A stretch of 34,867 nt of DNA from Nostoc sp. KVJ20 (GCF_001712795.1 NZ_KV757606.1:1-34867), one strand, 5' to 3'. Positions 1 through 9,241 are shown, counted from the stretch's first letter. Notes: generated from the sequence alone by a model not told the origin. Translations and numbers: made by a program.

Positions 1-409
1 CTTAGACAGATGCGGCATCTTTTCTATGACTTTCCTCGTCCATTGCCTTAATTCCTCGCTTTTTCCTAAAAGCATTTTCCCCCACACCCTGACATTCTTC
101 ACCGCATCTGACTTGCATATTTTTGCGGTCTGACAACAGTTGTGTATTTTACCTGCTTTTCTCCCTCTTTCTTAAACCCCTACCCTTGAAAGGGGTATTG
201 CCCACCCTACTTAACAACCCCTTCGGGGCGGGAGTAGGGAGTAGGGGAAGAAATTAGCCTCGAAAAAGGTTTAAAGGTTTAAAGTCGTACTTCGTCCCCC
301 TGCGCTTTCTGCCCGCAAGTGGTGCGATAAAATCCTTGTATTCTCTTGGTAGCTTGAAACCCCACCCGATGAAAACCTGCTTAGTTTCCCTACTCCCCAC
401 TCCCTTTCA
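1..409. other. gene-free stretch with low-complexity repeats
   Basis: No coding region is supported here. The stretch holds a small palindrome (CCCCTTCGGGG, 218-228), G-rich direct repeats of the GGAGTAG type (about 231-247), and an inverted C-rich copy (CCCTACTCCCCACTCCC, 388-404) just after the aspS stop codon. These resemble the short repetitive spacer DNA of heterocystous cyanobacteria. No U-tailed terminator for aspS is evident. Confidence 0.5.
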
Positions 410-2197
410 TTAAGACTTTGGTTTATAAGTTGAAGCAACGTGCAATTCTTTCAACTGTTTTGCATCTACACTCGAAGGCGCATCTGTTAATAAACAACGC
501 GCTTGTTGTGTCTTTGGAAAAGCAATGACATCTCGAATAGATTCTTCTCCAGCTAGCAACATTACCAAACGATCTAGACCGTAGGCAATGCCACCATGCG
601 GCGGTGTACCATATTCAAATGCTTCTAAGAGAAAGCCAAATTTACTTTGTGCTTCTTCAGGAGATAAACCGATGGCTTCAAATACCTGCTGTTGAATTTC
701 TCGCTGATAAATCCGCAGACTTCCGCCGCCAACTTCTACGCCGTTGAGTATCAAGTCATAAGCTTGGGCGCGTGCAGTTTTTAAGTCGCTCAAATCATCA
801 GGATGAGGTGCTGTAAATGGGTGGTGCAATGCTTCTAGACGCTTTTCGTCAGCATTCCACTCGAACATTGGGAAATCTGTAATCCAGAGTAAGTTGATTT
901 TTTCTGGATCAATTAAACCAAATTCTTTAGCGATCGCTTGCCGTAATCTATCTAAAGTTTTATTAACTGTAGCAGCATCACCAGCCCCAAACAACAGCAA
1001 ATGTCCAGCTTTTGCACCTGTACGGCGCAAAATTTCTTGTTTTTGTTCTTCGCTTAGGTTGTCTTTAATAGCGCCAATGGTGTCAATTTCGCCATCATCC
1101 CTGACGCGGATATAAGCTAAACCTCTAGCACCGGCTTCACTGGCTTCTTTGAATAAATCGCCGCCTGGTTTAATGCGTACATTAGAAATTACATCGTTAC
1201 CGTTGGGAATGGGTAAGATTTTGACAATACCACCATTGGTAACAGTGTCTCGAAAGACTTTGAAACCTGACTCTTTCACAATATCTGAGACATCAGCTAA
1301 TTCCAAACCATAGCGGGTATCTGGTTTATCACTCCCATAGCGTTCCATCCCCTCAGCGTAAGTTAGGCGGGGGAAAGGACGCTGTAACTCAATTCCTTTA
1401 ACCGTTTTGAAGATATGGCGAACTAAATTTTCATTTAGTTCGATAATTTCTTCTTGGGACATGAAGCTCATTTCCATGTCCAACTGAGTGAATTCTGGTT
1501 GTCTGTCAGCGCGTAAGTCTTCGTCACGAAAACAACGGGCAATCTGATAATATCTATCTAAACCGGATACCATCAGCAATTGTTTAAATAGCTGGGGTGA
1601 TTGCGGCAAAGCATACCACTCACCAGGATTGACGCGACTGGGTAGAACATAATCCCGCGCTCCTTCTGGGGTAGAACGGGTAAGTATTGGGGTTTCGACT
1701 TCGATAAAACCTTCCAAATCTTCCAGATAACGACGCATGGCTTTGACAATTTGATGACGCAGTTGCAAATTTTGCGCCATGCGTTCGCGTCGCAAATCTA
1801 AATAACGATATTTCAGCCGCAAGTCTTCGCGCACTGTCTCAGTGTCAGCTACGGAAACTTGGAAAGGTAACTGTTTGCGAACAGCATTGAGAAGTTTAAT
1901 TTTATCGGCGTAGATTTCCACCTCGCCTGTGGGGATGCGGGTATTCAGCGATTCTTCGGGACGTTGTGTTACCCTACCAGTGATTTCAACAACATATTCA
2001 TTTCGCAGGGCGTTTGCATGTTCGTAAGAATCTGGGGTGCGTTGCGGATCACTAACGATTTGGACGATTCCAGAGCGATCGCGTAAATCTAAAAATATCA
2101 CACCACCGTGATCGCGGCGACGGTCTACCCATCCGTAAAAGGTAACTGTTTCTCCAATATGTTCTTTTCGGAGTTCGCCGCAATAATGAGTTCGCAT
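410..2197 (-). CDS. aspS: aspartyl-tRNA synthetase
   Basis: Class II aminoacyl-tRNA synthetase that charges tRNA with aspartate in the cytoplasm. The 595-residue length is normal for the bacterial type, which carries an inserted GAD domain. An N-terminal OB-fold anticodon-binding domain (about 1-110, with [11 protein letters not shown]) is followed by the catalytic core. Motif 2 is visible as [18 protein letters not shown], and motif 3 as [15 protein letters not shown] near the C-terminus. The GAD insertion lies around residues 290-420. The start [10 protein letters not shown] matches the family's conserved N-terminus. It is transcribed away from the neighbouring kinase-like gene with a 156-bp gap, so it probably has its own promoter. 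No truncation or odd residue was noticed. Confidence 0.97.
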   Translation of the reverse strand: MRTHYCGELRKEHIGETVTFYGWVDRRRDHGGVIFLDLRDRSGIVQIVSDPQRTPDSYEHANALRNEYVVEITGRVTQRPEESLNTRIPTGEVEIYADKIKLLNAVRKQLPFQVSVADTETVREDLRLKYRYLDLRRERMAQNLQLRHQIVKAMRRYLEDLEGFIEVETPILTRSTPEGARDYVLPSRVNPGEWYALPQSPQLFKQLLMVSGLDRYYQIARCFRDEDLRADRQPEFTQLDMEMSFMSQEEIIELNENLVRHIFKTVKGIELQRPFPRLTYAEGMERYGSDKPDTRYGLELADVSDIVKESGFKVFRDTVTNGGIVKILPIPNGNDVISNVRIKPGGDLFKEASEAGARGLAYIRVRDDGEIDTIGAIKDNLSEEQKQEILRRTGAKAGHLLLFGAGDAATVNKTLDRLRQAIAKEFGLIDPEKINLLWITDFPMFEWNADEKRLEALHHPFTAPHPDDLSDLKTARAQAYDLILNGVEVGGGSLRIYQREIQQQVFEAIGLSPEEAQSKFGFLLEAFEYGTPPHGGIAYGLDRLVMLLAGEESIRDVIAFPKTQQARCLLTDAPSSVDAKQLKELHVASTYKPKS

Positions 2198-2353
2198 AAG
2201 TGTTAATTATTGTTTCCTGGGCTAGATTGGGAAGAAAATGTCAAAGCCTTCCCATTATCTAGCATCAATAGTAATTGTAGTAGTTCTGGTGAAATAAAAA
2301 ATCAAATAATTTCACACTATTACAACTCAGTCGGCAAGAAAAATTCGATGTAC

Positions 2354-2983
2354 TTAAGTATGTTGTGCAGCGAGTCGTTGGAATGCCGACGGTGCTGGAT
2401 TATCTGCGGCGAGGTGCTGGCGTATCACCTCGGCACACGCACCTGAGCTTAACAACGAGGTATCGACTTCAAGATCATAGATGCCAGGAATGTGGACTTC
2501 ATGTTGCCATAACTCAACTGGGTGTGGCTTCGCGGAGTCGGCTGCACTTCCTACGTTCCAACCTGTGTTTTGTCGTCGTTCCATAATGCTCTCAATGGGA
2601 CAGCGAACGCCTACAAACAAGACCGGCAATCCGTTCAAACGTCGGGCACTATCGGACAGAATGCCCTGGGGAATTGCGTAGGCATCATGGTGTCCGACAT
2701 CAACCACGACATTCAAACCTAAGCGGCTGTGAGCGGCGATGGACTCATACATAGCGCTGTACAGAATGGGAACAAAGGGTTCGAGGTCTTGACGTTCTCC
2801 CCCTGGTCGCAGACCGATCCCAGGCAGGTATCGTGCGGGAGTCATTTGCATAAACCTATCCACACCCAAGTTCATCCACAGACCATCAAATGTCTCCTGG
2901 ATCACTGCGACAATGCTCGACTTTCCTGATCGAGGGGCACCATTCAGGATGATAATCTGTCCTAGCTCCTGTGTCTGCCTCAT
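2354..2983 (-). CDS. chloramphenicol phosphotransferase-like P-loop kinase
   Basis: Small P-loop kinase resembling the chloramphenicol 3-O-phosphotransferase (CPT) family. A Walker A motif GAPRSGKSS sits near residues 15-23, an Asp in GVDRFM (about 42) occupies the place of the proposed catalytic base, and the C-terminal half has the family signature VHIPGIYDLEVDTS. The ATG at 2983 is preferred over the in-frame GTG at 2989 because AAAGAG lies 5 nt before it. True CPT enzymes inactivate chloramphenicol, but most homologues in environmental bacteria have unknown substrates, so resistance is only a possibility. The gene looks more GC-rich than its neighbours, which may indicate transfer. A GC-rich string at about 2524-2546, between the P-loop and YDLEVDT parts, resembles the small dispersed repeats of these genomes. 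Confidence 0.8.
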   Translation of the reverse strand: MRQTQELGQIIILNGAPRSGKSSIVAVIQETFDGLWMNLGVDRFMQMTPARYLPGIGLRPGGERQDLEPFVPILYSAMYESIAAHSRLGLNVVVDVGHHDAYAIPQGILSDSARRLNGLPVLFVGVRCPIESIMERRQNTGWNVGSAADSAKPHPVELWQHEVHIPGIYDLEVDTSLLSSGACAEVIRQHLAADNPAPSAFQRLAAQHT

Positions 2984-3059
2984 GATCACTCTTTGCGTCC
3001 TTAATACATATAGTTAGCAGTTCCACGTTAAGGCTAAAATGTTAAATCGGCAATTGAAA

Positions 3060-3103
3060 ATGTCTCTACCTCAGCCATGAGGCATTGGCTGAGGTAGAGA
3101 CAT
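3060..3103 (-). terminator. 18-bp perfect hairpin, possible terminator
   Basis: Positions 3060-3077 are perfectly complementary to 3086-3103 around an 8-nt loop (arm TGTCTCTACCTCAGCC). Read on the minus strand the stem is followed by only TTTTC, so it is a weak candidate terminator for the 142-residue gene upstream. The outer part (GTCTCTAC / GTAGAGAC) is the same motif as in the repeats at 4814-4869, 18549-18599 and 19626-19681, so it may instead be a dispersed palindromic repeat. Confidence 0.5.
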
Positions 3104-3185
3104 AACGGCGAATGACCCTCGCCAAGGTTTGAGTTGACACTAAATAAGTCTAAATCGATCTGCGATCGCACCCTTCACACCATCT

Positions 3186-3614
3186 TTAACGAGAGTAAGG
3201 GTGATTGAAGGTATCCCAAGCAGCAATGGCCGCCTTTTGCAGGCGAAAGCTGAAGTCTACTAAATCTTTCATTAATAAGTGCCAGTTTCTCTCAGCTTCA
3301 TCCTGAATTACCACCCAAGAATTTTCTAAGCGATCGCGTTCCATCAATTTCCTTCCTTCAATTAATGCCCGTGCTTGACGCACAACTTTCAAATATGTCT
3401 CGCGGGTGAGAGTACCTGCTGAATCAGCCTCAGCTTGAGCGCGTCTTTTTAGCGCCTCAATTAACGCTTTAGTTTCGCGCTTCACCTCCTCAGTTTCACC
3501 AGCCATTTCAGTTTCCACTAATTCGTCGGTTTCAGAACTGATTTCTACAATTACTATGGATTCGGTAGATTCAATTACTGTGGCTTCAATGGATTCGATG
3601 TTGTTAGCATTCAT
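3186..3614 (-). CDS. acidic conserved hypothetical protein
   Basis: Product unknown. The 142-residue protein has a Glu/Thr/Ser/Ile-rich, strongly acidic first 50 residues (runs such as ESIEATVIESTES) that look disordered. The rest is charged and helical, with a coiled-coil-like pattern (about 45-100) and an aromatic amphipathic C-terminus ending in AWDTFNHPYSR. I see no signal peptide, membrane segment or catalytic motif. It resembles cyanobacteria-restricted hypothetical proteins with a conserved C-terminal half and a variable acidic head. It lies between a kinase-like gene and the HtpX protease on the same strand, 95 bp after the latter, but co-transcription is unproven. Confidence 0.75.
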   Translation of the reverse strand: MNANNIESIEATVIESTESIVIVEISSETDELVETEMAGETEEVKRETKALIEALKRRAQAEADSAGTLTRETYLKVVRQARALIEGRKLMERDRLENSWVVIQDEAERNWHLLMKDLVDFSFRLQKAAIAAWDTFNHPYSR

Positions 3615-3709
3615 AGTTAAAACATCCTTAATTGCAAAGTATGTCCGTTGATGAAAACTGCACTCTGTAATGGTAGTAACAAGTCATTGCAAATTTCACA
3701 AATGACAAA

Positions 3710-4579
3710 TTAATAAGTTTTTGTTGGCAGTTGTTGCTCTAATTTCAGTAATGCTGCAACTCGCACTTCTGTAGCAGGATGACTGGAGAATAAGTTACTC
3801 AAAAACTGTCCAGAGATAGAATTGATAATCAATAACGGCTCATAAGCTGGATTGGCATTTAAAGGTATCTGTTTTGCTGAGGCTTCTAACCGTTGCAATG
3901 CCCTAGCTAAGGCGCGGGGATTACCAGTTAATCTAGCAGAACCGGCATCAGCAGAGAATTCTCGTGTGCGCGAAATTGCTAGCTGAATGATTGTCGCCGC
4001 CACTGGTGCAAGTATGACTGTTAATAAAATTCCTATTGGATTTCCACCTCTGTTGTCATTTCGTGAACCACCGCCAAACCATAAGCTGTAACTAACCATT
4101 TGGGCTAGGAATGAGATAGCACCAGCAACAGTAGCAGCAACAGCTTGTGTGAGAGTGTCACGATTAATAATGTGGGTGAGTTCGTGGGCGATAACGCCTT
4201 CGAGTTCGTCCTCTGGCAAGATATTTAAAATGCCTTCGGTGACAGCCACAGCAGCGTGTTCGGGATCGCGCCCTGTAGCAAAGGCGTTAGCACCTTGACT
4301 AGGAACGATGTAAACTCTGGGCATGGGAATATTGGCGCGATCGCTCAATTTTTGCACCATCTGATAAAGTCCTGGTGCTTCCTCTTCACTCACAGGCTGG
4401 GCCCGATATACTGCTAGCGCAATCTTATCTGATTGATACCAGGAAAACAGATTTGTTGCTGCTGCCAAGCCAATCCCGATAATCAAGCCACTAGAACCGC
4501 CAATTACCCAGTAACTAATTGCGATTAAAAGACCACTTAGCGCAGCAAGCAAAGCAGCCGTTTTCAATTGATTTGTCAT
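3710..4579 (-). CDS. htpX: HtpX-type membrane zinc metalloprotease (M48)
   Basis: Membrane-embedded M48 peptidase of the HtpX group, which degrades damaged membrane proteins in quality control. Two N-terminal membrane segments (about 6-25 and 29-46) precede the catalytic domain. The zinc site HELTH is at residues 132-136, and the third ligand is Glu207 in SRTREFSAD. Two further hydrophobic segments (about 143-165 and 182-202) flank a Gly/Asn-rich loop. The conserved GANAFATGRDP is also present. The 289-residue length is typical. It is well separated (about 880 bp) from the next gene upstream, so it is probably transcribed alone. Assignment to htpX rather than another M48B member rests on the motif set and size. 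Confidence 0.92.
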   Translation of the reverse strand: MTNQLKTAALLAALSGLLIAISYWVIGGSSGLIIGIGLAAATNLFSWYQSDKIALAVYRAQPVSEEEAPGLYQMVQKLSDRANIPMPRVYIVPSQGANAFATGRDPEHAAVAVTEGILNILPEDELEGVIAHELTHIINRDTLTQAVAATVAGAISFLAQMVSYSLWFGGGSRNDNRGGNPIGILLTVILAPVAATIIQLAISRTREFSADAGSARLTGNPRALARALQRLEASAKQIPLNANPAYEPLLIINSISGQFLSNLFSSHPATEVRVAALLKLEQQLPTKTY

Positions 4580-4813
4580 GTTTTCGCTCTCCTGCTAATG
4601 CTGTGTAAATTTTTGAAAAAACAGCATTACTTCAGCTACACTTCGATTTTATCTAGCTAAACTTAGATATATGGTACAGAAAACCTATCAGAGAAGTACG
4701 GTTTTCTCACTTAACTTTTAGAAATACTAATTTAGTTGTTTTTGATACTTATCTTTTATCAACAAAATTGCTGGGTTATAAATCAATCCGCTTGCGTTAA
4801 AGGCTAATTGTAC
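4580..4813. other. gene-free AT-rich spacer
   Basis: Upstream region of the HtpX gene. AT-rich, without a convincing ORF. It probably holds the htpX promoter, but I cannot point to a clear -35/-10 pair. Confidence 0.3.
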
Positions 4814-4869
4814 AAAATTGTGGGTTTTTGAGACGCGATAAATCGCCGTCTCTACAAGTGTTTTGGTCT
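4814..4869. repeat. dispersed repeat, copy 1 of a 56-nt identical pair
   Basis: These 56 nt recur identically at 19626-19681. The core contains an imperfect palindrome GAGACGCGAT / ATCGCCGTCTC that could form a hairpin. Similarity continues more weakly on both sides (GTTAAAGGCTAA versus GTTAAGGGCTAA on the left). It lies in a non-coding spacer and has no ORF. Confidence 0.85.
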
Positions 4870-5104
4870 GATGTAAAATGTATTTTTTTATAAAAAACGC
4901 ATCTATCTACAGGAATAAATTACATACCCATTGCTGTTAATTTATATCCAGTTAATTATACAAATTCTGAGTCTATTCCTTGTGCTTGATATCCCTGTTC
5001 AGTAAATAGCTGAAAATCTAATTTACAGGCTTTAAAGCTTTAGTAGATTATACCAAATTTAATGTGAAGTTGCATTAATACTTGTCGGGTTTTGGGGAAA
5101 AGGG

Positions 5105-5314
5105 TAAGAGGGTGTTTGAAAAGTCTCCTCGTCGGTATCAAAACGTTTTCGATCCCCCTAAATCCACGCCACTTGCTCATGGGGGAAACCCCCAAGACCG
5201 CAGTGGCTCCCCTTAAAAAGGGGGAGTTTAAGGATTTTCCCCCGTTTTTAAGGGGGGTTAGGGGGGATCAACCAGTGCTTAAAATCACAGCTAACCACTT
5301 TTCAAACATCCTCT
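5105..5314. mobile_element. MITE-like element with 18-bp terminal inverted repeats
   Basis: An 18-bp terminal repeat (AGAGGGTGTTTGAAAAGT at 5107-5124) matches the complement of 5297-5314 at 17 of 18 positions. Inside is a second inverted pair, GATCCCCCTAA (5151-5161) and TTAGGGGGGATC (5258-5269), bracketing GC-rich runs of the CCCCTTAAAAAGGGG type. There is no transposase ORF, so it is non-autonomous. AAGGG occurs on both sides (5100-5104 and 5315-5319) and could be a target duplication. The flanks match an uninterrupted repeat near 19462-19501, which supports insertion into a pre-existing repeat. Confidence 0.75.
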
Positions 5315-5329
5315 AAGGGGAAAGAAAAA

Positions 5330-5366
5330 CTTAAGTGGACTAAATTGATTGTTCAGTCCACTTAAG
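5330..5366. repeat. 12-bp inverted repeat (palindromic spacer element)
   Basis: CTTAAGTGGACT at 5330-5341 is the exact complement of AGTCCACTTAAG at 5355-5366, with a 13-nt loop. A second partial copy of AAGTGGACTT follows directly, and then CGGAATTCATTCCG, another palindrome. No U-tract follows on either strand. It is non-coding, and whether it affects the MFS gene downstream is unknown. Confidence 0.6.
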
Positions 5367-5698
5367 TGGACTTCAGCTATGAGACTCGGAATTCATTCCG
5401 AAGCGGAATAGAAACGCAGTCCGAGATTTTTTAATAAAGATATGACTGCGACAAGACTTGTGTGTACACCGTAGCCTTAATAAGGGGGGATCGAATTATA
5501 TGCAGCTTCATAAAAAAATTGGTATTACAAGTATCTTTGTGCATTAAACAAATCGCGATCGCAGATTTTGCAAGAAAGCAAAGTATTCTCACTGTGCTAG
5601 CAAACACAGCAACGGCTATAGATACTGATATAGTAATAATATTTTCAAAAATCTTTACAGCAAATGAATTGGCTGTATACATAGCAGAAATAGGCAAT

Positions 5699-6895
5699 AT
5701 GCAGCTACAAAATAAATTTGTCCAGAAAATCCCCCGTACTGTTTGGGTTTTGGGGTTTGTCAGCTTGCTGACAGATATTAGTTCCGAGATGATTAATTCT
5801 CTGTTGCCCTTGTTTCTCGTGTCAGTTTTAGGGGCGAATATTTTGACTGTCGGCATCATTGAAGGTATTGCAGAAGCAACAGCTTCAATTTTAAAAATCT
5901 TTTCGGGAGTATTGAGTGATTACTTGGGACATCGTAAGGGATTAGCGGTGTTTGGCTACGGATTATCAGCCTTTGTAAAACCTTTATTTGCTGTAGCTAC
6001 CAGCCCAACTGGAGTATTAATAGCTCGATTTAGCGATCGCATTGGCAAAGGTATCCGGGTAGCACCCCGTGATGCTTTGGTTGCTGATTCCACTAATCCA
6101 GAAGTACGCGGTGCAGCTTATGGATTGCGTCAATCTCTCGATACTATCGGAGCATTTTTAGGGCCTTTGGCAGCATTTGCCCTGATGGCTGCTTCCCAAA
6201 ACAACTTCCGCCTGATTTTTTGGCTAGCACTCATCCCTGGATTCTTCGCAGTGGCTTTATTAGCAGTGGGAGTGCGCGAACCAAAAACAAGTGAAATTCA
6301 AGGGAACCGAAGCAACCCTCTGCAATGGGAAGCTTTACGCAGTTTGGGTAAAGGATACTGGGTACTTGTAGCAGTGGCGCTGCTATTCAATTTAGGCAAC
6401 TCCAGTAATGCTTTTTTGTTGTTGCGAGCCGAGCAAACAGGTATTTCAGCCTCATTCATCCCATTGACATTAATGATGATGAACATCACCTACTCATTCA
6501 GTGCCTACCCAATAGGAATACTTTCCGATCGCATGGGTAAATTTGGGTTACTAGTAGGCGGATTTCTCCTATACGCTCTAGTGTATCTGGGTTTCGCTTT
6601 CGTGCAGACATCTTGGCAAGTCTGGGGATTGTTTGCCCTTTATGGTTTGCATTTGGGTATGAGTAAAGGATTGCTATTGGCTCTAGTGGCAAATAGTATA
6701 CCTGCAAATCTGCGCGGCACTGCTTTTGGATTCCTAAATTTGGCTGTAGGATTAGCGCTTTTACCCGCCAGTCTGCTAGCTGGTGGATTGTGGCAAACAT
6801 TGGGAGCGGAGGCAACATTTATAACTGGAAGCTTATTTGCGATCGCTGCTGTTTTATTGTTAGTAATTAATAGGAAAAAATATTTACAAATATAA
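5699..6895 (+). CDS. MFS transporter
   Basis: Major facilitator superfamily permease, about 398 residues with 12 predicted membrane helices. The first helix region contains SLLTDISSEM. Cytoplasmic loop 2-3 carries a motif-A-like GVLSDYLGHRKG, and the central FSDRIGKGIRVAPRDALVAD followed by RGAAYGLRQSLDTIGAFLGP is typical of a bacterial MFS subgroup of unknown substrate. The frame stays open upstream to 5462, but those 79 codons look nothing like the family, so I place the start at the ATG at 5699, giving the normal size. Its ribosome site is weak (AGG 4 nt before the start). Substrate cannot be read from sequence. The gene stands alone, downstream of a repeat cluster. Confidence 0.85.
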   Translation: MQLQNKFVQKIPRTVWVLGFVSLLTDISSEMINSLLPLFLVSVLGANILTVGIIEGIAEATASILKIFSGVLSDYLGHRKGLAVFGYGLSAFVKPLFAVATSPTGVLIARFSDRIGKGIRVAPRDALVADSTNPEVRGAAYGLRQSLDTIGAFLGPLAAFALMAASQNNFRLIFWLALIPGFFAVALLAVGVREPKTSEIQGNRSNPLQWEALRSLGKGYWVLVAVALLFNLGNSSNAFLLLRAEQTGISASFIPLTLMMMNITYSFSAYPIGILSDRMGKFGLLVGGFLLYALVYLGFAFVQTSWQVWGLFALYGLHLGMSKGLLLALVANSIPANLRGTAFGFLNLAVGLALLPASLLAGGLWQTLGAEATFITGSLFAIAAVLLLVINRKKYLQI

Positions 6896-6948
6896 GGCAA
6901 TACAGTTCAGTACCCAGTCCCTAGTGGTCTATCGCATTAAATATAATG

Positions 6949-7007
6949 AGTTTGTACTAAGCACTTCAGTGCTTAAAAATCCAGGACTAAAGTCCTTACT
7001 ACAAACT
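6949..7007. repeat. palindromic dispersed repeat (AGTTTGTA...TACAAACT type)
   Basis: The outer arms AGTTTGTA and the complement of CTACAAACT enclose two smaller palindromes (AAGCACTTCAGTGCTT and AGGACTAAAGTCCT). A close relative lies at 27582-27636 after the SNF2 helicase. Both sit immediately downstream of plus-strand genes, so they may act as 3'-end structures, but neither has a U-tail. Confidence 0.65.
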
Positions 7008-7028
7008 TTTATAACCCTTCAGATACTA

Positions 7029-7063
7029 CCCAGTCCCTAGTCCCCAATCCCCAATCCCCAGTT
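7029..7063. repeat. 7-bp tandem repeat (STRR), five CCCAATC-type units
   Basis: Five 7-bp units (CCCAGTC, CCTAGTC, CCCAATC, CCCAATC, CCCAGTT) abut the stop codon of the channel-like gene. This is the short tandemly repeated repetitive class known from heterocystous cyanobacteria. A related array is at 17417-17444. Confidence 0.8.
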
Positions 7064-9159
7064 CAATTTGTATCTTGAACAAATGGTTTCAACCGGGCTG
7101 TAACTCTTAATTTACTAAGTCTTCTTACTAGTAACAGAGCTTGTTGTTTATATAATGCTGTTGGTAGCAGTCCAGGCAAATTATGCATCAACTCTCTAGC
7201 AGTGCCGATGTTACATCCCGATATTATACTGATTTCATTTGCACCATCAAAAATAGCATCTTGAGCTAAAACTTTCTCAATCTGTACTTGCCAATTTCGA
7301 GGAAACATTTCACCTCGTTCAATTCGCTGGAGGCTATTGCTATTTGCCAGAACAATCAGGCGATCGCCAATAGCAAGTTGTGTATGATCGGCAGGCATGA
7401 ACTTAACAGGCGATCGCCTGAGACTTTGATATAAAATTGGTACAACTCCATAACCATAGGCAACCTCAGCCAATAGTAATCCATTCAGTGTATCTCCAGC
7501 TTCAATCATGTACTCTACTACCAAAATAGTTTGAGTATCGAAGTTAAATAAGCTGAGAATATTTTCTCCAAAAGCCGCAGCAGCAAATACTTCTGCTGAA
7601 ATAGCAGAGGTACAAATAACTTGAGCATAAGGAAACAATCGTGCGACATTATCACGAAAATATCGGTCATAAGTCCGAATGACCACACGAGTTTTAGGAC
7701 TTTTAGCGTATGCCATCAAAGCTATTTCCAAATTTTCCATGTCATCGTCTGTAACTACAACGACACTTTTACTATGAGCGAGATTTACCTTATCTAAAGC
7801 ATCGGCAATATTATCAATAATCAGTGGTATTTTGTTGAGAAAATCGGCGTTAAGTGCTGTGCTACTAATACCCACCACAGGCTGCTTGAATTCTTCTAAC
7901 AAAGCCGCGACTCGCTGACCGACTCGATTTAATCCAATAAGTACAACATGGTCTTTTTGGGGGATTGATGGCTGGTAATTATTAAAAAACTGGAACCTTG
8001 AACTTAACAGAGTATCAGTTAGCAACGCATATAAAACCCCAACAAAACCTATACCAGTTACAGTTAGCGCGAGGCTAAACAATCGCAACCATCCTGGCAT
8101 ATTTTCAGCCGGCTCTGGTGGCGTTTTAAAATTAACACCACCAAAGACATCTCCATATCCTCCCAAAAGCAAGACAGCAATAGCATAAAATGCTTCTATT
8201 ATGTTACTTTCAGGATAATTTAAGATATAAATAATTGTTCCAAAACACCAAAGAAAAAGTACTGTAATTCCACAAATAATTGCCACCCGCAAACTCTGAT
8301 AACGAGAGAATGTCCGCGAGAGATATACTATTTTATTTTTTAAATTTTTCCAGGTTCTACCTAATACAATCTCTTGCCATAACTGCTGCCAGTTATGTTT
8401 ACGCACAGTAGCAATTTGTTTTAAACTTTTAAGCTGCTCTGTAACTTCGATATAAATAATCGTATCACCTGGTTTTAATGTCGTTTCTGGTTCCCAATGA
8501 TGAAATTCTTTAGGCAAAGGAGATGAATCATTAGCGTAATTTAAAACCCGACGATATAAAGTATTTAATTCATGTATATGCCATTTATTAGCCCAGTTAT
8601 CACTTATTTTTATCTGACGCTTTACTACCCGAAATTGACGTTCTTCCAGTTGGAAATATCCAAGATTGTCATCTCCAAGGGCTGCCAGAGCAAAGCCAGA
8701 AGCGGAAATTTGATTCGGCTCAAAAGCAATAAAATTACCAAGGGTCTGACTTAACAGTTCATTGAGATTTTGTTTGTCAGAACGTACAACCAGGCGAATT
8801 TGAGGATTTAAAAGCCTTGCGGCAAAGGCAGCTTCTATATTTACTCGTTCATTGCTAGTGACTAAAAGTACAGTTCGACACCGAGAAATGTTTGCCTGTT
8901 CTAAAACACTGCTCTGACGACAATCTCCGATGAATAAGTTTTCTAATAAACTTAATAAATTTGGTATTTCCAAATGTTGGGGTTGTTCTTGATCAATAGC
9001 ATTGACAACAGCACCATACTCTTTTAGTACTGCAACGCAATGCTGACCCAAACTTCCTAGCCCACAAACTAAAAACTGATCTAGTTTTGTCTGAGAATCT
9101 TTAACAGGTTGATAATTACTTTCTGATGATGGCAGCATATAATACCGCCAATGATACAC
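7063..9159 (-). CDS. K+ channel-like protein with two RCK (TrkA-N) domains
   Basis: A 698-residue fused ion-channel protein. Residues about 27-150 form a first RCK/TrkA-N nucleotide-binding domain (GLGSLG at 33-38), with a TrkA-C-like stretch near 190-245. A two-helix pore module follows: TM1 about 291-314, a re-entrant loop with GGYGD at 333-337, and TM2 about 356-382. A second RCK domain starts near 405 (LIGLNRVGQ) and runs to a C-terminal TrkA-C-like part. The likely role is a ligand-gated potassium channel or regulator in the plasma membrane. The filter is odd: canonical channels have T-V-G-Y-G-D, whereas here Leu-Gly-Gly precedes YGD. The longest start is GTG at 9159, and ATG at 9138 is an equally good alternative. 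The gene is divergent from the fluoride operon, with a 250-bp shared upstream region. Confidence 0.85.
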   Translation of the reverse strand: MYHWRYYMLPSSESNYQPVKDSQTKLDQFLVCGLGSLGQHCVAVLKEYGAVVNAIDQEQPQHLEIPNLLSLLENLFIGDCRQSSVLEQANISRCRTVLLVTSNERVNIEAAFAARLLNPQIRLVVRSDKQNLNELLSQTLGNFIAFEPNQISASGFALAALGDDNLGYFQLEERQFRVVKRQIKISDNWANKWHIHELNTLYRRVLNYANDSSPLPKEFHHWEPETTLKPGDTIIYIEVTEQLKSLKQIATVRKHNWQQLWQEIVLGRTWKNLKNKIVYLSRTFSRYQSLRVAIICGITVLFLWCFGTIIYILNYPESNIIEAFYAIAVLLLGGYGDVFGGVNFKTPPEPAENMPGWLRLFSLALTVTGIGFVGVLYALLTDTLLSSRFQFFNNYQPSIPQKDHVVLIGLNRVGQRVAALLEEFKQPVVGISSTALNADFLNKIPLIIDNIADALDKVNLAHSKSVVVVTDDDMENLEIALMAYAKSPKTRVVIRTYDRYFRDNVARLFPYAQVICTSAISAEVFAAAAFGENILSLFNFDTQTILVVEYMIEAGDTLNGLLLAEVAYGYGVVPILYQSLRRSPVKFMPADHTQLAIGDRLIVLANSNSLQRIERGEMFPRNWQVQIEKVLAQDAIFDGANEISIISGCNIGTARELMHNLPGLLPTALYKQQALLLVRRLSKLRVTARLKPFVQDTN

Positions 9160-9241
9160 ATTATTTATCTATATCGTAGAATACCAAAGATATTGACTCA
9201 CAGCAAAAATGGTATTATCAATTTAATGAAAAACTATCAAT

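Noticed and set aside
2210..2446. Plus-strand ORF of 78 codons
   Set aside because: No recognisable protein character; spans the aspS spacer and the antisense end of the kinase gene.
5462..5698. N-terminal extension of the MFS permease (79 extra codons in frame)
   Set aside because: The extra residues do not resemble a transporter leader and overlap a region with an antisense open frame; the internal ATG at 5699 gives normal family length.
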